NCBI GenBank assembly: GCA_035294225.1
Contig: DATGLH010000009.1
Location: 1 to 28,283 of the forward strand
Direction of reading: 5' to 3'
Source: Trebonia sp035294225
GTDB lineage: Bacteria; Actinomycetota; Actinomycetes; Streptosporangiales; Streptosporangiaceae
Length of the DNA stretch: 28,283 nucleotides
The notes under the pieces are model-generated. The model saw only the letters and a program-made list of their open reading frames with translations. It was not told the origin of the DNA and did not search any database. The translations under genes and the position numbers were made by a program. This document shows, one piece after another, positions 1 through 7,856 of this stretch (position 1 is the stretch's first letter; each line of letters starts with the position of its first letter).

Positions 1-1
1 C

Positions 2-298
2 GCGTTCATCGACACCTACGGCGGCGACTACGTCGAACTGGCCCTGGGCGAGCTGGGCGTGGAGCCGGGCCGGGTCGACACCATCGTGCGCTTCGACGCC
101 GTGGAGAAGTACGGCGTCAAGGCCGAGGGCAACGCCGCCGGAGCCAGCGCCGGGACGCTGAGGGAACTCGCCGCGCTCATCGCCGGCGGCGAGCTGGAGA
201 TCCCGATCGCGGCGGCCTACCCGCTCGACCGGGTCCGCGAGGCCTACGCCGAGCTCGCCGGGGGCCACGTCCGCGGCAAGATCGTCCTGGTGCCCTAG
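2..298 (+). CDS. Zinc-type NADP-dependent alcohol dehydrogenase/quinone oxidoreductase, C-terminal part
   Basis: The reading frame is open from the window edge to TAG at 296-298, so only about 98 C-terminal residues are seen and the start lies outside. The text AFIDTYGGDYVELALGELGV, then RVDTIVRFDAVEKYGVK and finally YPLDRVREAYAELAGGH-VRGKIVLVP, matches the end of the Rossmann domain and the last strand of medium-chain dehydrogenases/quinone reductases (zinc-binding dehydrogenase C-terminal domain). The closing pattern, a hydrophobic-Pro-Leu segment, then AY-x-x-L and GKIVLV, is the usual family ending. Such enzymes oxidise or reduce alcohols, enals or quinones with NADP(H) in the cytoplasm; the substrate cannot be told from this part. 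The nucleotide-binding and any zinc residues are not in view. Confidence 0.85.
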   Translation, partial: AFIDTYGGDYVELALGELGVEPGRVDTIVRFDAVEKYGVKAEGNAAGASAGTLRELAALIAGGELEIPIAAAYPLDRVREAYAELAGGHVRGKIVLVP

Positions 299-364
299 GC
301 CGCCCGGCCGCGAGTCCACGCGCCCGCTCCCCTCGCTCCCGCCGATCATCCCGAACGTGGCCGT

Positions 365-400
365 GGCGTCTGTCCGTGCGACGGCGTCTGTCCGTGCGAC
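365..400 (+). repeat. 18-bp perfect tandem duplication
   Basis: Two adjacent identical copies of GGCGTCTGTCCGTGCGAC (365-382 and 383-400) lie between the dehydrogenase stop and the recognisable part of the permease remnant. The length is a multiple of three, so the duplication keeps the downstream frame open. It marks the boundary where permease similarity begins and may be a scar of the rearrangement that removed its 5' part. Confidence 0.9.
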
Positions 401-403
401 GGT

Positions 404-1369
404 TCCCCGTCCGGCGCCGGCCGGCTCATCGACGCGCTGCACGGGGTCATCGCGGCCGGCGTCTACTGGCAGGTCGATCTCGGCCAGGACCAGGTCGGGA
501 CGCGCCCGTTTACCAGCGCGGCGCAGGGCCTGGGACTTCCGGTATACGCCGCCACTCCGGGCCTGCTGTCAGCGGCGGGCGCCACGCTTTCCTCGGGCGT
601 GCTGTTCAACGGCTTCCATGAGAGCCGCCATCAAGATGTCATGCTGCTCGGCGACGCCGCGGCGGCGCAACTGGGCATCAGCACGCTGTCCCCCCCGCCG
701 TCGGTGTTCGTCGGCGGAACCGCCTACACCGTGATCGGCATCCTCGCGGGCAGCCCGAGAGTGCCCGCGTTCGGCCTGGCCGCCGTCATCCCCGCGACGA
801 CCGCCGAACGGCAATACGGGCCGCCCCAGCCGGCCACCCCGGCCGTCATGATCATCCATACCAGGCTGGGCGCCGCTCAGCTCATCGCTTCGCAGGCGCC
901 GGTCGCGCTCCGGCCCGACGACCCGGGGCTGCTGACCGCGACCGCCGCGCCCGACCTGGGAAGCCTGCAACGGGGCGTCGCGTTCACGGTGAACGGCCTG
1001 TTCCTGCTCCTGGCGGCGGTGACGCTCGCCGCCGGCGCGCTCGGCATCGCCAGCACCACGCTGGTCGCGGTCCTTGAGCGCACGCCCGAGATCGGCCTGC
1101 GGCGAGCGCTGGGGGCGGGCCGCGGGCACATCGCGGCGCAGGTCGTGGCGGAGTCGGGAACGCTTGGCTTCCTGGGGGCGCTGGCCGGGACCGCGCTCGG
1201 CATCCTCTGCGTTGTCGCGGTGAGCCTGGCCCGGCAGTGGACCGTCGTGCTCGATCCCGCGTTCGTCTACTCCGCGCCGCCCGCCGGCCTTCTCATCGGG
1301 CTGGCGGCGGGCCTTTACCCCGCGGCCCGCGCCGCCCGCATACAGCCCGCCGACGCGCTGCGCCGGTAG
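404..1369 (+). pseudogene. ABC transporter permease (FtsX/MacB type), 5'-truncated remnant
   Basis: From about 404 the frame reads as a MacB-like periplasmic core ending (TPGLLSAAGATLSSGVLFNG, then a VFVGGTAYTVIGIL strand) followed by a complete FtsX domain. Three hydrophobic spans are visible: LFLLLAAVTLAAGALGIAST, TLGFLGALAGTALGILCVV and AGLLIGLAAGLYPAARAARI. The family signature ERTPEIGLRRALGAGRGHI lies after the first span, and the protein ends in the typical ARIQPADALRR. A working permease needs an N-terminal membrane helix and the first half of the periplasmic core. Both are missing, because the frame runs back without a good start into the dehydrogenase stop at 298. A GTG at 599 is the first usable start but would lose still more. 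No partner ATPase gene is nearby. I read it as a decayed fragment of an efflux or lipoprotein-type exporter; a functional short protein is less likely. Confidence 0.7.
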
Positions 1370-1391
1370 CCCGGCGAAGGCGCTGACCCCG

Positions 1392-1934
1392 CTAGGCCGG
1401 GAGGACCAGGACGGCGGCGGCGACCACCGCCGCGGCGGCGAGGATGCGCAGCAGCGCCGAGCCGGCGCCCGGTCCGGCCGCGGGCAGCATCGCGAAGCCC
1501 GCGCCCAGCGCGAGCAGGCAGGCGCCCGCGATAAGCACCCTGGCCTGGCGGCGGAGCAGCCGGGCGGGCGCCGCTCCCGACTCGGCGATGTGCACCGTGA
1601 GCAGGTAGGCGACCAGGCCGGCGCCGAGCGCCGCGGTGTGCCAGGGCCGCGCCGGGTGCAGCACCTCCAGCCAGACCAGCGCCGCCACCGTGATCTCCTC
1701 CCAGGGCAGCAGCCGCAGCACCGCAAGGAACGCCAGCCACGCGCGGACCGGCGCGGGCTGGAGGTACTCGTCTTCCGGCTGCGGCACCTCGGACAGCGCG
1801 AGCCGCAGCGCGCCGCCGGCGGCCGCCGCGGCCGACACGCCGAGCGCGAGGCCGGCCAGCCCGGAGTGCCGCAGCGGGGTGGCCGCCCAGGCGATGCAGG
1901 CCGCGCCGAGCAGGATGGCCGCGACCCGGGTCAC
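1392..1934 (-). CDS. Small membrane protein, last gene of the DUF58/MoxR operon
   Basis: This 180-residue protein is mostly hydrophobic. Likely membrane spans are at about residues 3-20, 22-45, 85-115 and the last 45 residues, with a short acidic loop (EVPQPEDEYLQP) between the second and third. I do not recognise a named domain. Its GTG start overlaps the TGA of the upstream DUF58 gene (GTGA), so it is translationally coupled as the fifth gene of the operon. Small membrane proteins of unknown function commonly end DUF58/MoxR operons in actinomycetes, so a role in anchoring or assembling that module is an inference from position. Its 3' end faces the permease remnant with only 22 bases between. 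Confidence 0.75.
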   Translation of the reverse strand: MTRVAAILLGAACIAWAATPLRHSGLAGLALGVSAAAAAGGALRLALSEVPQPEDEYLQPAPVRAWLAFLAVLRLLPWEEITVAALVWLEVLHPARPWHTAALGAGLVAYLLTVHIAESGAAPARLLRRQARVLIAGACLLALGAGFAMLPAAGPGAGSALLRILAAAAVVAAAVLVLPA

Positions 1935-3238
1935 CGGCGCACCACCAGGGGGCGCCGCGCGTACGGGGCGAGCGGCAGGTCAAGCGGCGCCGCCCCGTCC
2001 CAGTGGACGACCGGGACGCCGAGCTCGCGCAGCGAGAACCTGATGGCCTCCTGTTCCATCCGCCAGATCCGCCGCGTCATGGCGTCTGCGAACGAGTAGC
2101 GGACCGGCGGAGCGGTGTTGAGCACGTCGACCGCGATCAGGGCGAAGCCGCGCTCGCGCATGTCGCGCAGCGCCTCGACGAACCGCCGGTCAAGCAGCGG
2201 GCTGAACGCCACCACCAGCGCCCCCGGCGGCAGTGCCGCGCGGGGGAGCCGCCGCAGCGCAGCGCCGCGCGACCACCCGGCGTCGGCCGAGAGCATCGCG
2301 TCGATGATCTTGTACACCTGCCGTCGCCCCAGCGAGGGGGCCAGCCACCGCCCGCCGCCCCACTGGTAGGTGATCACCCCCACCCGGTCCCGGGCGCCGA
2401 GGTAGGCGCGCGCCGCCCCCGCCGCGCCGCGCAGCGCGAGATCGAGCGCCGACGAACCGGGTGAGCCGACATCCGACGTCGCGTCCACCAGCAGCACGAC
2501 GTCCTGTGACCGCTCGGCGGCGAACGTGTTCACCTGGAGCCGGCCGCGGCGCGTCGTGGCCGGCCAGTTGATCGCGCGCTGCCGGTCGCCGGGAACGTAC
2601 TCGCGGACGCCGGTGAACTCCGTGCCCTCGCCCGCCGCCCGGGCCGGGTGCTCGCCGAGCCGGTTCGGCAGCCGGCTGAGCACCACCCGGGTGCGCTGCG
2701 CCGCCGGGTGCGGGTAGCAGTCGACGGACGGCAGCGCGAACGAGACCCGGCCTTCGGTCAGCCGCCAGCGGTCATGCGCCACCAGGCTGACCGAGCCGAC
2801 CTGCCGCCGCCCCCAGCGCGGCACGGTGAAGGTGAACCGCGCCGCCGGGCCGTCGGCCGCGGTCGCGCTGGCCGGCTCGATGCCGCGCCCGGCTTGCAGG
2901 ATCCACCGCGTATCGCAGCCGGTGCTATCCGTGGTGACGTCCACCGCCGCGAGCTCGCCCTCGAACAGCCGCGACGCGGTGAGGCCGACGCGCACGCCGG
3001 CGCGGGGCGGCCGGCCCGGCCGCCCCGCGCCGAGCAGCAGCAGCGCCGGCGCCGCCAGGCCGGCCAGTTCCGGGCGCCGCGCCGCCGTGGCCGCGAGCAG
3101 CCCGGCGAGAGCCAGCGTGAGCAGGCGACGGGCATGCCGGGAAGGCCGCCAGCGCACCGCTGCCTCGTCCGCCACGACGACCGGTGAAGCGGTGCCCGGG
3201 GGGAGACGGCCCGGTTCGTTCGGGATGACGGGGGGCAT
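1931..3238 (-). CDS. DUF58 domain protein (vWA-like), membrane-anchored
   Basis: The 435-residue protein has two N-terminal hydrophobic segments (about residues 37-54 and 58-71), an all-beta middle part, and the DUF58 signature VREYVPGDRQRAINWPATTR at about 211-230. A von Willebrand A-like fold follows, starting VVLLVDATSD (about 247-256). The DxSxS metal site is imperfect here (DATSD). DUF58 proteins are encoded beside MoxR ATPases and are thought to be clients or partners in a chaperone-like membrane module. The ATG at 3236-3238 shares its A with the TGA of the MoxR gene (TGATG), which argues for this start; an upstream extension within the MoxR gene would add only low-complexity Arg-rich sequence. 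Stop TGA overlaps the next gene. The exact client is unknown. Confidence 0.9.
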   Translation of the reverse strand: MPPVIPNEPGRLPPGTASPVVVADEAAVRWRPSRHARRLLTLALAGLLAATAARRPELAGLAAPALLLLGAGRPGRPPRAGVRVGLTASRLFEGELAAVDVTTDSTGCDTRWILQAGRGIEPASATAADGPAARFTFTVPRWGRRQVGSVSLVAHDRWRLTEGRVSFALPSVDCYPHPAAQRTRVVLSRLPNRLGEHPARAAGEGTEFTGVREYVPGDRQRAINWPATTRRGRLQVNTFAAERSQDVVLLVDATSDVGSPGSSALDLALRGAAGAARAYLGARDRVGVITYQWGGGRWLAPSLGRRQVYKIIDAMLSADAGWSRGAALRRLPRAALPPGALVVAFSPLLDRRFVEALRDMRERGFALIAVDVLNTAPPVRYSFADAMTRRIWRMEQEAIRFSLRELGVPVVHWDGAAPLDLPLAPYARRPLVVRR

Positions 3239-4239
3239 CAGCCGGTGACCGCCGCAGTCCCGCCGCGGGCCCCGGCGGGATCGGAGCGCGGGTCGGTGCG
3301 CGGGGCCGGGACGGCGGCGAGCAGCCGGGCGACGACGTCGTCGGCGGAGACCTGCCGCACCCACAGCTCCGGGCGGAGCGTGATCCGGTGCGCCAGCGCG
3401 GGCACCGCGACCTGCTTGATGTCATCGGGGATCACATAGTCCCGCTGGTGCAGCAGCGCCTGGCCGCGGGCGAGCTGGACGAGCGCGAGCCCCCCGCGGG
3501 GCGAGGCGCCCACCTGGATCTGCGCGTCCCGCCTGGTGGCCGTGACGATCGCGACCACGTAGTCCAGCAGGTCCTGGCTGATCTCCACCGCTTCGAGCGA
3601 CTGGCGCATCTGGAGCAGGCCGGCCGCGGACGTGACGGCGGTGAGCGCCACGCTCTCGGCCGCGCGCGAAACCCGCCGGCGCAGCATGTCCGTCTCGTCC
3701 GCCGCCGGCAGGTAGCCGAGCCGCAGCCGCATCAGGAACCGGTCGAGCTGTGCCTCGGGCAGCTCGTAGGTGCCCTCGTACTCGATCGGGTTGTCGGTCG
3801 CGAGCACGATGAACGGCGACGGCAGCGCGCGGGTCTGGCCGTCCACGCTCACCTGGCCCTCGCCCATCGCCTCAAGCAGCGCGGCCTGTGTCTTCGGCGG
3901 CGTCCGGTTGATCTCGTCGGCCAGCAGCAGCTGGGTGAAGACCGGCCCGGGGCGGAACACCATCTCTCCGGTGCGCTGGTCGTACAGCGGCGCGCCGATC
4001 ACGTCCGAGGGCAGCAGGTCCGGGGTGAACTGGATCCGCGCGAAGTCCAGCCCGAGCACGCGGGCGAACGACCGGGCGATCAGCGTCTTGCCCAGACCGG
4101 GCAGGTCTTCGAGCAGCACGTGGCCGCCGGCCAGGATGCCGATCAGCACGAGCTCCAGCGTGCGGCGGCGGCCGACGACCGCCTTCTCTAGCTCGCCGAG
4201 GATGGCCACGGCCTTTTCCGCGGTTGCTTCGGGTGTCAA
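3238..4239 (-). CDS. MoxR-family AAA+ ATPase
   Basis: The 333-residue protein is the usual length for a MoxR ATPase of the AAA_3 type. Walker A is LLEDLPGLGKTLIA (GLGKT at about 48-52) and Walker B is LLLADEINRTPPKTQAALLE (about 104-123). Sensor 1 is FIVLATDNPIEYEGTYELPE, followed by the LDRFLM arginine region. The C-terminal lid carries a SPRGGLALVQLARGQAL motif. Members use ATP to act as chaperones for neighbouring vWA proteins, here the DUF58 protein encoded immediately downstream. The start is TTG at 4237-4239, overlapping the TGA of the preceding gene as TTGA, so it is coupled to it. The family and the ATPase activity are well supported; the cellular process (often envelope stress or complex maturation) is inferred. 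Confidence 0.93.
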   Translation of the reverse strand: MTPEATAEKAVAILGELEKAVVGRRRTLELVLIGILAGGHVLLEDLPGLGKTLIARSFARVLGLDFARIQFTPDLLPSDVIGAPLYDQRTGEMVFRPGPVFTQLLLADEINRTPPKTQAALLEAMGEGQVSVDGQTRALPSPFIVLATDNPIEYEGTYELPEAQLDRFLMRLRLGYLPAADETDMLRRRVSRAAESVALTAVTSAAGLLQMRQSLEAVEISQDLLDYVVAIVTATRRDAQIQVGASPRGGLALVQLARGQALLHQRDYVIPDDIKQVAVPALAHRITLRPELWVRQVSADDVVARLLAAVPAPRTDPRSDPAGARGGTAAVTG

Positions 4240-4799
4240 AGCTGCTCCAATCGGTTGACGAGGCGGGCGAGCGTCCGGCGGGGGATGCCGCTTTCACCTG
4301 CTGGCCCTCGCATGTCGCGTTCCGGGGCCGGCCGCGCCTGCGCCGGGTCCACCCAGGCCCACAGGGCCTCGTCGCCGCGGCTGCGGCAGAACACGGCCCG
4401 CGCGGCCGCCGGATCGGTGTACAGGTTGACGCCGTGACGCGCGGCCAGCCGGGCGGCGAGCAGGTGCTCAAGGATGGGCCGCAGGTCGGTCTCGTAGAAG
4501 GCCCGGGTGGCGACGCCCGAGGAGACGATGAACCTGTGCCGCGCGTAGCCGGCGATCGCGCGGGCGGCCGGCTTCTCCCTGGCCCGCCGGACGGCCTGCG
4601 CGGCCGAGTGCGGCACCAGGGCGCGCAGCACGACCAGGCTCACCGTGGCGGCGGCGATGGCCACCGCCGCCACGCCCGGCCAGCCGGCGACCGCGCCGCC
4701 CGCCAGCGCGGCCGCGGCGACCGTGATGCCGGCGATCGCCAGCTCCGGTCCCGCGCCGTGCCACCGGCCGCGGCCGTCCCCGCCGGGACCGCCGCTCAT
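4236..4799 (-). CDS. Membrane protein of the MoxR/DUF58 operon, function unknown
   Basis: The 187-residue protein starts with a short Gly-rich cytoplasmic stretch, then two hydrophobic segments at about residues 19-37 and 40-60. A soluble, mildly basic C-terminal part of some 120 residues follows (for example YARHRFIVSSGVATRAFYET). No catalytic motif is seen and I do not recognise a family name. It sits second in the operon: its ATG overlaps the TGA of the DUF4129 gene as ATGA, and its own stop overlaps the TTG start of the MoxR gene. Proteins of this form, with a two-helix anchor and a soluble tail, recur between DUF4129 and MoxR genes in actinomycetes. This supports a structural role in the same complex, which is an inference. 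Confidence 0.75.
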   Translation of the reverse strand: MSGGPGGDGRGRWHGAGPELAIAGITVAAAALAGGAVAGWPGVAAVAIAAATVSLVVLRALVPHSAAQAVRRAREKPAARAIAGYARHRFIVSSGVATRAFYETDLRPILEHLLAARLAARHGVNLYTDPAAARAVFCRSRGDEALWAWVDPAQARPAPERDMRGPAGESGIPRRTLARLVNRLEQL

Positions 4800-5725
4800 G
4801 CCGGGGCCGCCGTCCCCGCCGGGACCGCCGTTCCCAGTTCGGCGGCCAGTTCGTCAAGCGCCCGGCTCGCCTCGTCCCGCTGCTCCCGCCCGAGCGGATG
4901 GCTGGAGAACCGTGCCTCATAGAACAGCGCGGTCAGCCGCCCCGCCGCCGTGCCGTGCACAACCCCGGCGGCTACGGCGCGGGCCAGCAGCTCCCCGGGC
5001 GTGTCCGCGGTGCCGCGGGCCGCCCCGCGTTCGGCGAGGCTGTGCTCCATCGCCAGGTAGCAGGCGATGATCGCGGCCCGCGCGTCGGACAGGCCGGGGC
5101 CGGCCAGCGCGGCCCGCCCCGACTGGACCGCCTCGCGCAGGTCTTCGCTGTCGGCCTCGCTCCCGATCTGGCCAGGCCGCGCGGGCGCTCCGCGCAGCCG
5201 GGCGGACCACCAGACGCTGATCACCACGGCCGCGACCAGCGCTGCCACGAGCAGGCCGTAGAGGACCGGGCCAAGCGGGATGTGGAACGCCGCCGCGCCG
5301 CCGCCGTGGCGGCCTGCCGGAAGGCTCGGCTCGAGGCGAAGCGGCGGCGGGGCGGAGCGGGACGGCGGCCGTGGCTTGAAGAAATGCAGGTGCAGGCTGG
5401 CCAGCAGCACGACGGCGATCGCCGCCATGCCCATGCCGAGCACCCAGCGGAGGGCGAACCGCAGCGCCGCCGGCACGCTGACCTCGTCGTCCGCCTCACT
5501 GTAGGGCCGGCTCGCCGCCGCGCGCCGCGCGGCGCCCTCCCGGCGCAGCGTGATCACCAGCAGGACGCCGAGCACCGCCTCGAGCGCCAGCCCTATCGCC
5601 ATTCCGTCGCCGCGAAGCGGCCCGTCCCACCGCGGCGCCGGCACCGCCCCGCGCAGGCCCGCCATCGCCAGGACGACCAGCAGGGTCAGCGGGAGCAGGC
5701 GGGCGAGCTGCTGCCGGGCTGTCAT
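4796..5725 (-). CDS. DUF4129 domain membrane protein, first gene of the operon
   Basis: The 309-residue protein has four probable membrane spans, at about residues 8-27, 43-60, 90-112 and 150-172, then a soluble C-terminal DUF4129 domain. The domain is recognisable from AIIACYLAMEHSLAERG, then DTPGELLARAV, and later GRLTALFYEARFSSH with a following helix EASRALDEL. In other bacteria the domain is found alone or fused to transglutaminase-like proteins beside MoxR and DUF58 genes. The start ATG at 5723-5725 is preceded by AGGAG eight bases away, and a -10-like TAAGGT lies about 43 bases upstream, so this is the promoter-proximal gene. Its stop overlaps the next ATG. Its biochemical role is not established; partnership with the downstream genes is inferred from coupling. 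Confidence 0.88.
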   Translation of the reverse strand: MTARQQLARLLPLTLLVVLAMAGLRGAVPAPRWDGPLRGDGMAIGLALEAVLGVLLVITLRREGAARRAAASRPYSEADDEVSVPAALRFALRWVLGMGMAAIAVVLLASLHLHFFKPRPPSRSAPPPLRLEPSLPAGRHGGGAAAFHIPLGPVLYGLLVAALVAAVVISVWWSARLRGAPARPGQIGSEADSEDLREAVQSGRAALAGPGLSDARAAIIACYLAMEHSLAERGAARGTADTPGELLARAVAAGVVHGTAAGRLTALFYEARFSSHPLGREQRDEASRALDELAAELGTAVPAGTAAPA

Positions 5726-5767
5726 GGCGTCGGGCTCCTGTAACGGATTCGGCCTCGTCTGCGCAAA

Positions 5768-5773
5768 ACCTTA
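5768..5773 (-). promoter_or_regulatory. Probable -10 element of the DUF4129-MoxR-DUF58 operon
   Basis: On the minus strand the hexamer TAAGGT fits the actinobacterial TAnnnT consensus. It lies about 43 bases upstream of the operon's first ATG, which would give a leader of roughly 35 bases with an AGGAG ribosome site. No convincing -35 element is visible at 17-18 bases. Confidence 0.45.
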
Positions 5774-6187
5774 CCTGCCGGGAAGCCCGCCGCCCCGTGT
5801 CCGTTCACGAGCCGACAACGGCGCGGGGGCCGCGCTAGTGGTCCGCGCCAGCATGACCTTGCCTGCCGCCCCTCACCGGCATGGCGGCCGCACGGCGCGC
5901 GGCGCGCCGCTCCCCGGCCGCGCTCGGGTCGGCGCGCCGCTCCCCGGCCGCGCTCCGGTCGGCGCGCCGCTCCCCGGCCGCGCGCCGCCCGGACCCCGAA
6001 GGCCGGGGTCTGCGCGCTCTCACCCGGCGACGAACGCTCCCCCCGTAATTCTGGTCACCCTAGACAACAGGAATATCAAACTTCTGAAGGATGCAGAAAA
6101 GGAACTTCTGCGGCGCTGCCGAGCCGCTATCAAGTCGCTACTGAATGGTAATGAGAGGAATTCGCGTGTCGGGGATGACTTTCGCGC
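5774..6187. other. Intergenic region between divergent operon and epimerase gene
   Basis: No gene is supported here. The left half is extremely GC-rich and holds a 30-bp tandem repeat. From about 6040 the base composition drops sharply (AT-rich stretches such as AGGAATATCAAACTTCTGAA), which is typical of a regulatory region in this genome. It ends in a LacI-type operator just ahead of the epimerase gene. Plus-strand reading frames that run through from 5550 have no family similarity before the epimerase and are read-through. Confidence 0.6.
5901..5983. repeat. 30-bp tandem repeat, about 2.8 copies
   Basis: The unit begins GGCGCGCCGCTCCCCGGCCG and ends CGCTCGGGTC or CGCTCCGGTC. Copies are 5901-5930 and 5931-5960 (one base different), and a third partial copy runs from 5961 to about 5983. 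Each unit contains GGCGCGCC. It lies in a non-coding gap. Confidence 0.9.
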
Positions 6188-6201
6188 TGTTAGCGCTCAC
6201 A
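6188..6201. promoter_or_regulatory. LacI/GalR-type operator upstream of the aldose epimerase gene
   Basis: TGTTAGCGCTCACA is an inverted repeat centred on CG; half-sites TGTTAGC and TGTGAGC differ at one position. It resembles the AGCGCT-centred operators bound by LacI-family sugar regulators in actinomycetes. It lies 53 bases upstream of the epimerase start, in a locally AT-richer region. This suggests repression of the epimerase gene unless a sugar inducer is present. The regulator gene is not in the window. Confidence 0.65.
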
Positions 6202-6254
6202 ATCGCCTAGTGAGCCCTCCGCAAATGCGGGACCACCCAATGAAGGGAGCTCTT

Positions 6255-7616
6255 ATGCGTACATGGAGACACCGGCGTCTTCGGGCCAGAACCGGAGTCG
6301 GCACCCTAGCGGTGGCGGTCCTGGCCGCCGGCGGGGCGCTCGCCGCCGCCAGGGCGCCCGTCGCCGCCAATGCGCCCGCGGCCGCAAGTCACCGGGGAGG
6401 CGGTGGCCTGTCCATTACCAAGCAGTACTTCGGCAGCACGGTAGAGCCGTACACCGGCAAGCTGACCCCCACGTACCGGTATACGCTGACCAACGCCCGG
6501 GGCGTGCGGATCGACCTTCTCTCATACGGCGCCATCACCCAGGCGATCTACGTCCCCGATCGTCACGGCCACAGCACGGACGTCATCCTCGGATTCCCGA
6601 CCCTCGCGGACTACGTCGCCAAGGCCAGTCCTCCTGTGACCGCTAACGGCGGCCCGTACTTCGGCGAGACGATCGGCCGCTATGGCAACCGGATCGCCAA
6701 GGGCACCTTCCAGCTCAAGCAGCCCGACGGCAAGGTGCACACCTACACGCTGCAAATCAACAACGGGGTAAACAGCCTGCACGGCGGCCTCGTCGGCTTC
6801 GGCAACCACGTCTGGTCGCAGGTCGGCGGCCTCATCAGCACGGACAACGAGGTCGGTGTCACGCTCCAGCTGGTCAGCCCGAACGGCGACGGCGCCGGGT
6901 CCAAAACCAGCCCCGGCTGCACGAGCTTCCCGCAGGGCTGCACCGGCTACCCCGCCAAGATCACGGTCGACGTCACGTTCACGCTGAACAACGCCGGGCA
7001 GTACCGCATCCACTACAGGGTGCACAACGACTCGCCCAACCTGAACACCGTGGTCAACCTGACCAACCACAGCTACTTCAACCTGGCGGGCGAGGCGTCC
7101 GGCTCCGCCGCCAACCAGCTGATCTTCATCAACGCCGACAAGTACACGCCGACCGACAAGACCCAGATACCGCTCGGCACCGAGGTCCCGGTCGCGGGCA
7201 CGCCATTCGACTTCACGCATCCCAAGCCGATCTTCCCCTCGATCACGGACTGCACCCAGCCGAACTCGCAGTCCTGCCAGCAGCTGCTCATCGCACAGGG
7301 GTTCGACCACAACTGGGTGCTCAACAACACCGGCCCCAGGCTCGACGGGCTCAAGCTGGCCGCCACCGCGTATGACCCGCGCAGCGGGCGGGAACTGTCC
7401 GTCTGGACCGACCAGCCGGGCGTCCAGTTCTACACCAGCAACTTCCTCAACGGCACGCTCGTGGGCATCAGCGGCCACATCTACCGCCAGACCCAGGCGT
7501 ACACGTTCGAGACGCAGCACTTCCCGAACTCCCCGAACCAGCCCAACTTCCCGTCCACCGAGCTGTTCGCCGGCCAGACCCTGAACACGACGACGATCTT
7601 CGCGTTCTCGTCCTGA
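6255..7616 (+). CDS. Secreted aldose 1-epimerase (galactose mutarotase)
   Basis: The 453-residue protein interconverts alpha and beta anomers of aldoses. Family motifs appear in order: GETIGRYGNRIAKGTF with R146, NSLHGG with H176, NLTNHSYFNLAG with H272, GFDHNW with D351, and FETQHFPNSPNQPNFPS with E419. H176, H272 and E419 correspond to the substrate-binding and catalytic residues of GalM. About 45 N-terminal residues form an Arg-rich segment, a hydrophobic stretch (GTLAVAVLAAGGALAAA) and an Ala-rich tail, so it is likely exported; the RR is only a weak Tat motif. Two cysteine pairs lie in an insertion rare in cytoplasmic GalM, consistent with an extracellular enzyme. The ATG at 6255 has AAGGGAG seven bases upstream; an ATG at 6240 is possible but has no ribosome site. 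A LacI-type operator precedes it and a hairpin follows. Confidence 0.93.
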   Translation: MRTWRHRRLRARTGVGTLAVAVLAAGGALAAARAPVAANAPAAASHRGGGGLSITKQYFGSTVEPYTGKLTPTYRYTLTNARGVRIDLLSYGAITQAIYVPDRHGHSTDVILGFPTLADYVAKASPPVTANGGPYFGETIGRYGNRIAKGTFQLKQPDGKVHTYTLQINNGVNSLHGGLVGFGNHVWSQVGGLISTDNEVGVTLQLVSPNGDGAGSKTSPGCTSFPQGCTGYPAKITVDVTFTLNNAGQYRIHYRVHNDSPNLNTVVNLTNHSYFNLAGEASGSAANQLIFINADKYTPTDKTQIPLGTEVPVAGTPFDFTHPKPIFPSITDCTQPNSQSCQQLLIAQGFDHNWVLNNTGPRLDGLKLAATAYDPRSGRELSVWTDQPGVQFYTSNFLNGTLVGISGHIYRQTQAYTFETQHFPNSPNQPNFPSTELFAGQTLNTTTIFAFSS

Positions 7617-7636
7617 TCCGGCCCGTTTTAGGAGGC

Positions 7637-7672
7637 CTCCTCGGCGGGTACCCCCGCGATCTCGCCGAGGAG
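7637..7672 (+). terminator. Terminator-like hairpin after the epimerase gene
   Basis: CTCCTCGGCG (7637-7646) pairs perfectly with CGCCGAGGAG (7663-7672) across a 16-base loop, starting 20 bases after the epimerase stop. There is no U-tract, as is common in high-GC actinomycetes. Confidence 0.5.
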
Positions 7673-7738
7673 AGCCTCCTCGGCCGCCTCGCCGGGAGCC
7701 GGCGCCCGCACCGCGTTCGCCGCCAGGCCGCCGCCCGG

Positions 7739-7801
7739 CCGCCTGCCCGCCCGGCCGCTGGCCGCCCGGCCGCCTGCCCGCCCGGCCGCCTGCCCGCCCG
7801 G
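7739..7801. repeat. 16-bp GC-only tandem repeat, four copies
   Basis: The unit CCGCCTGCCCGCCCGG occurs at 7739-7754, 7770-7785 and 7786-7801, with a shorter variant at 7755-7769. The tract lies between the epimerase terminator and the adenosine deaminase pseudogene and extends as looser CCGCCGG sequence to about 7815. The copies are 16 or 15 bases long, so no reading frame is preserved through them. Confidence 0.85.
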
Positions 7802-7856
7802 CCGCCGCCGGCCGCCGGCAGGCCGGGCTCTGCCGCCGCCACCAGGTGGCCATTGC

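Noticed and set aside
569..1726. Long minus-strand frame opposite the permease remnant
   Set aside because: Arg/Gly-rich text without domains; the plus strand has clear FtsX motifs and the minus strand beyond 1392 is explained in another frame.
5550..6254. In-frame N-terminal extension of the epimerase by over 200 residues
   Set aside because: It runs through the 30-bp repeat and the operator, has no similarity, and a good ribosome site and signal peptide begin at 6255.
6522..7853. 443-residue minus-strand frame opposite the epimerase
   Set aside because: It mirrors GC-rich third positions of the epimerase codons; no family features.
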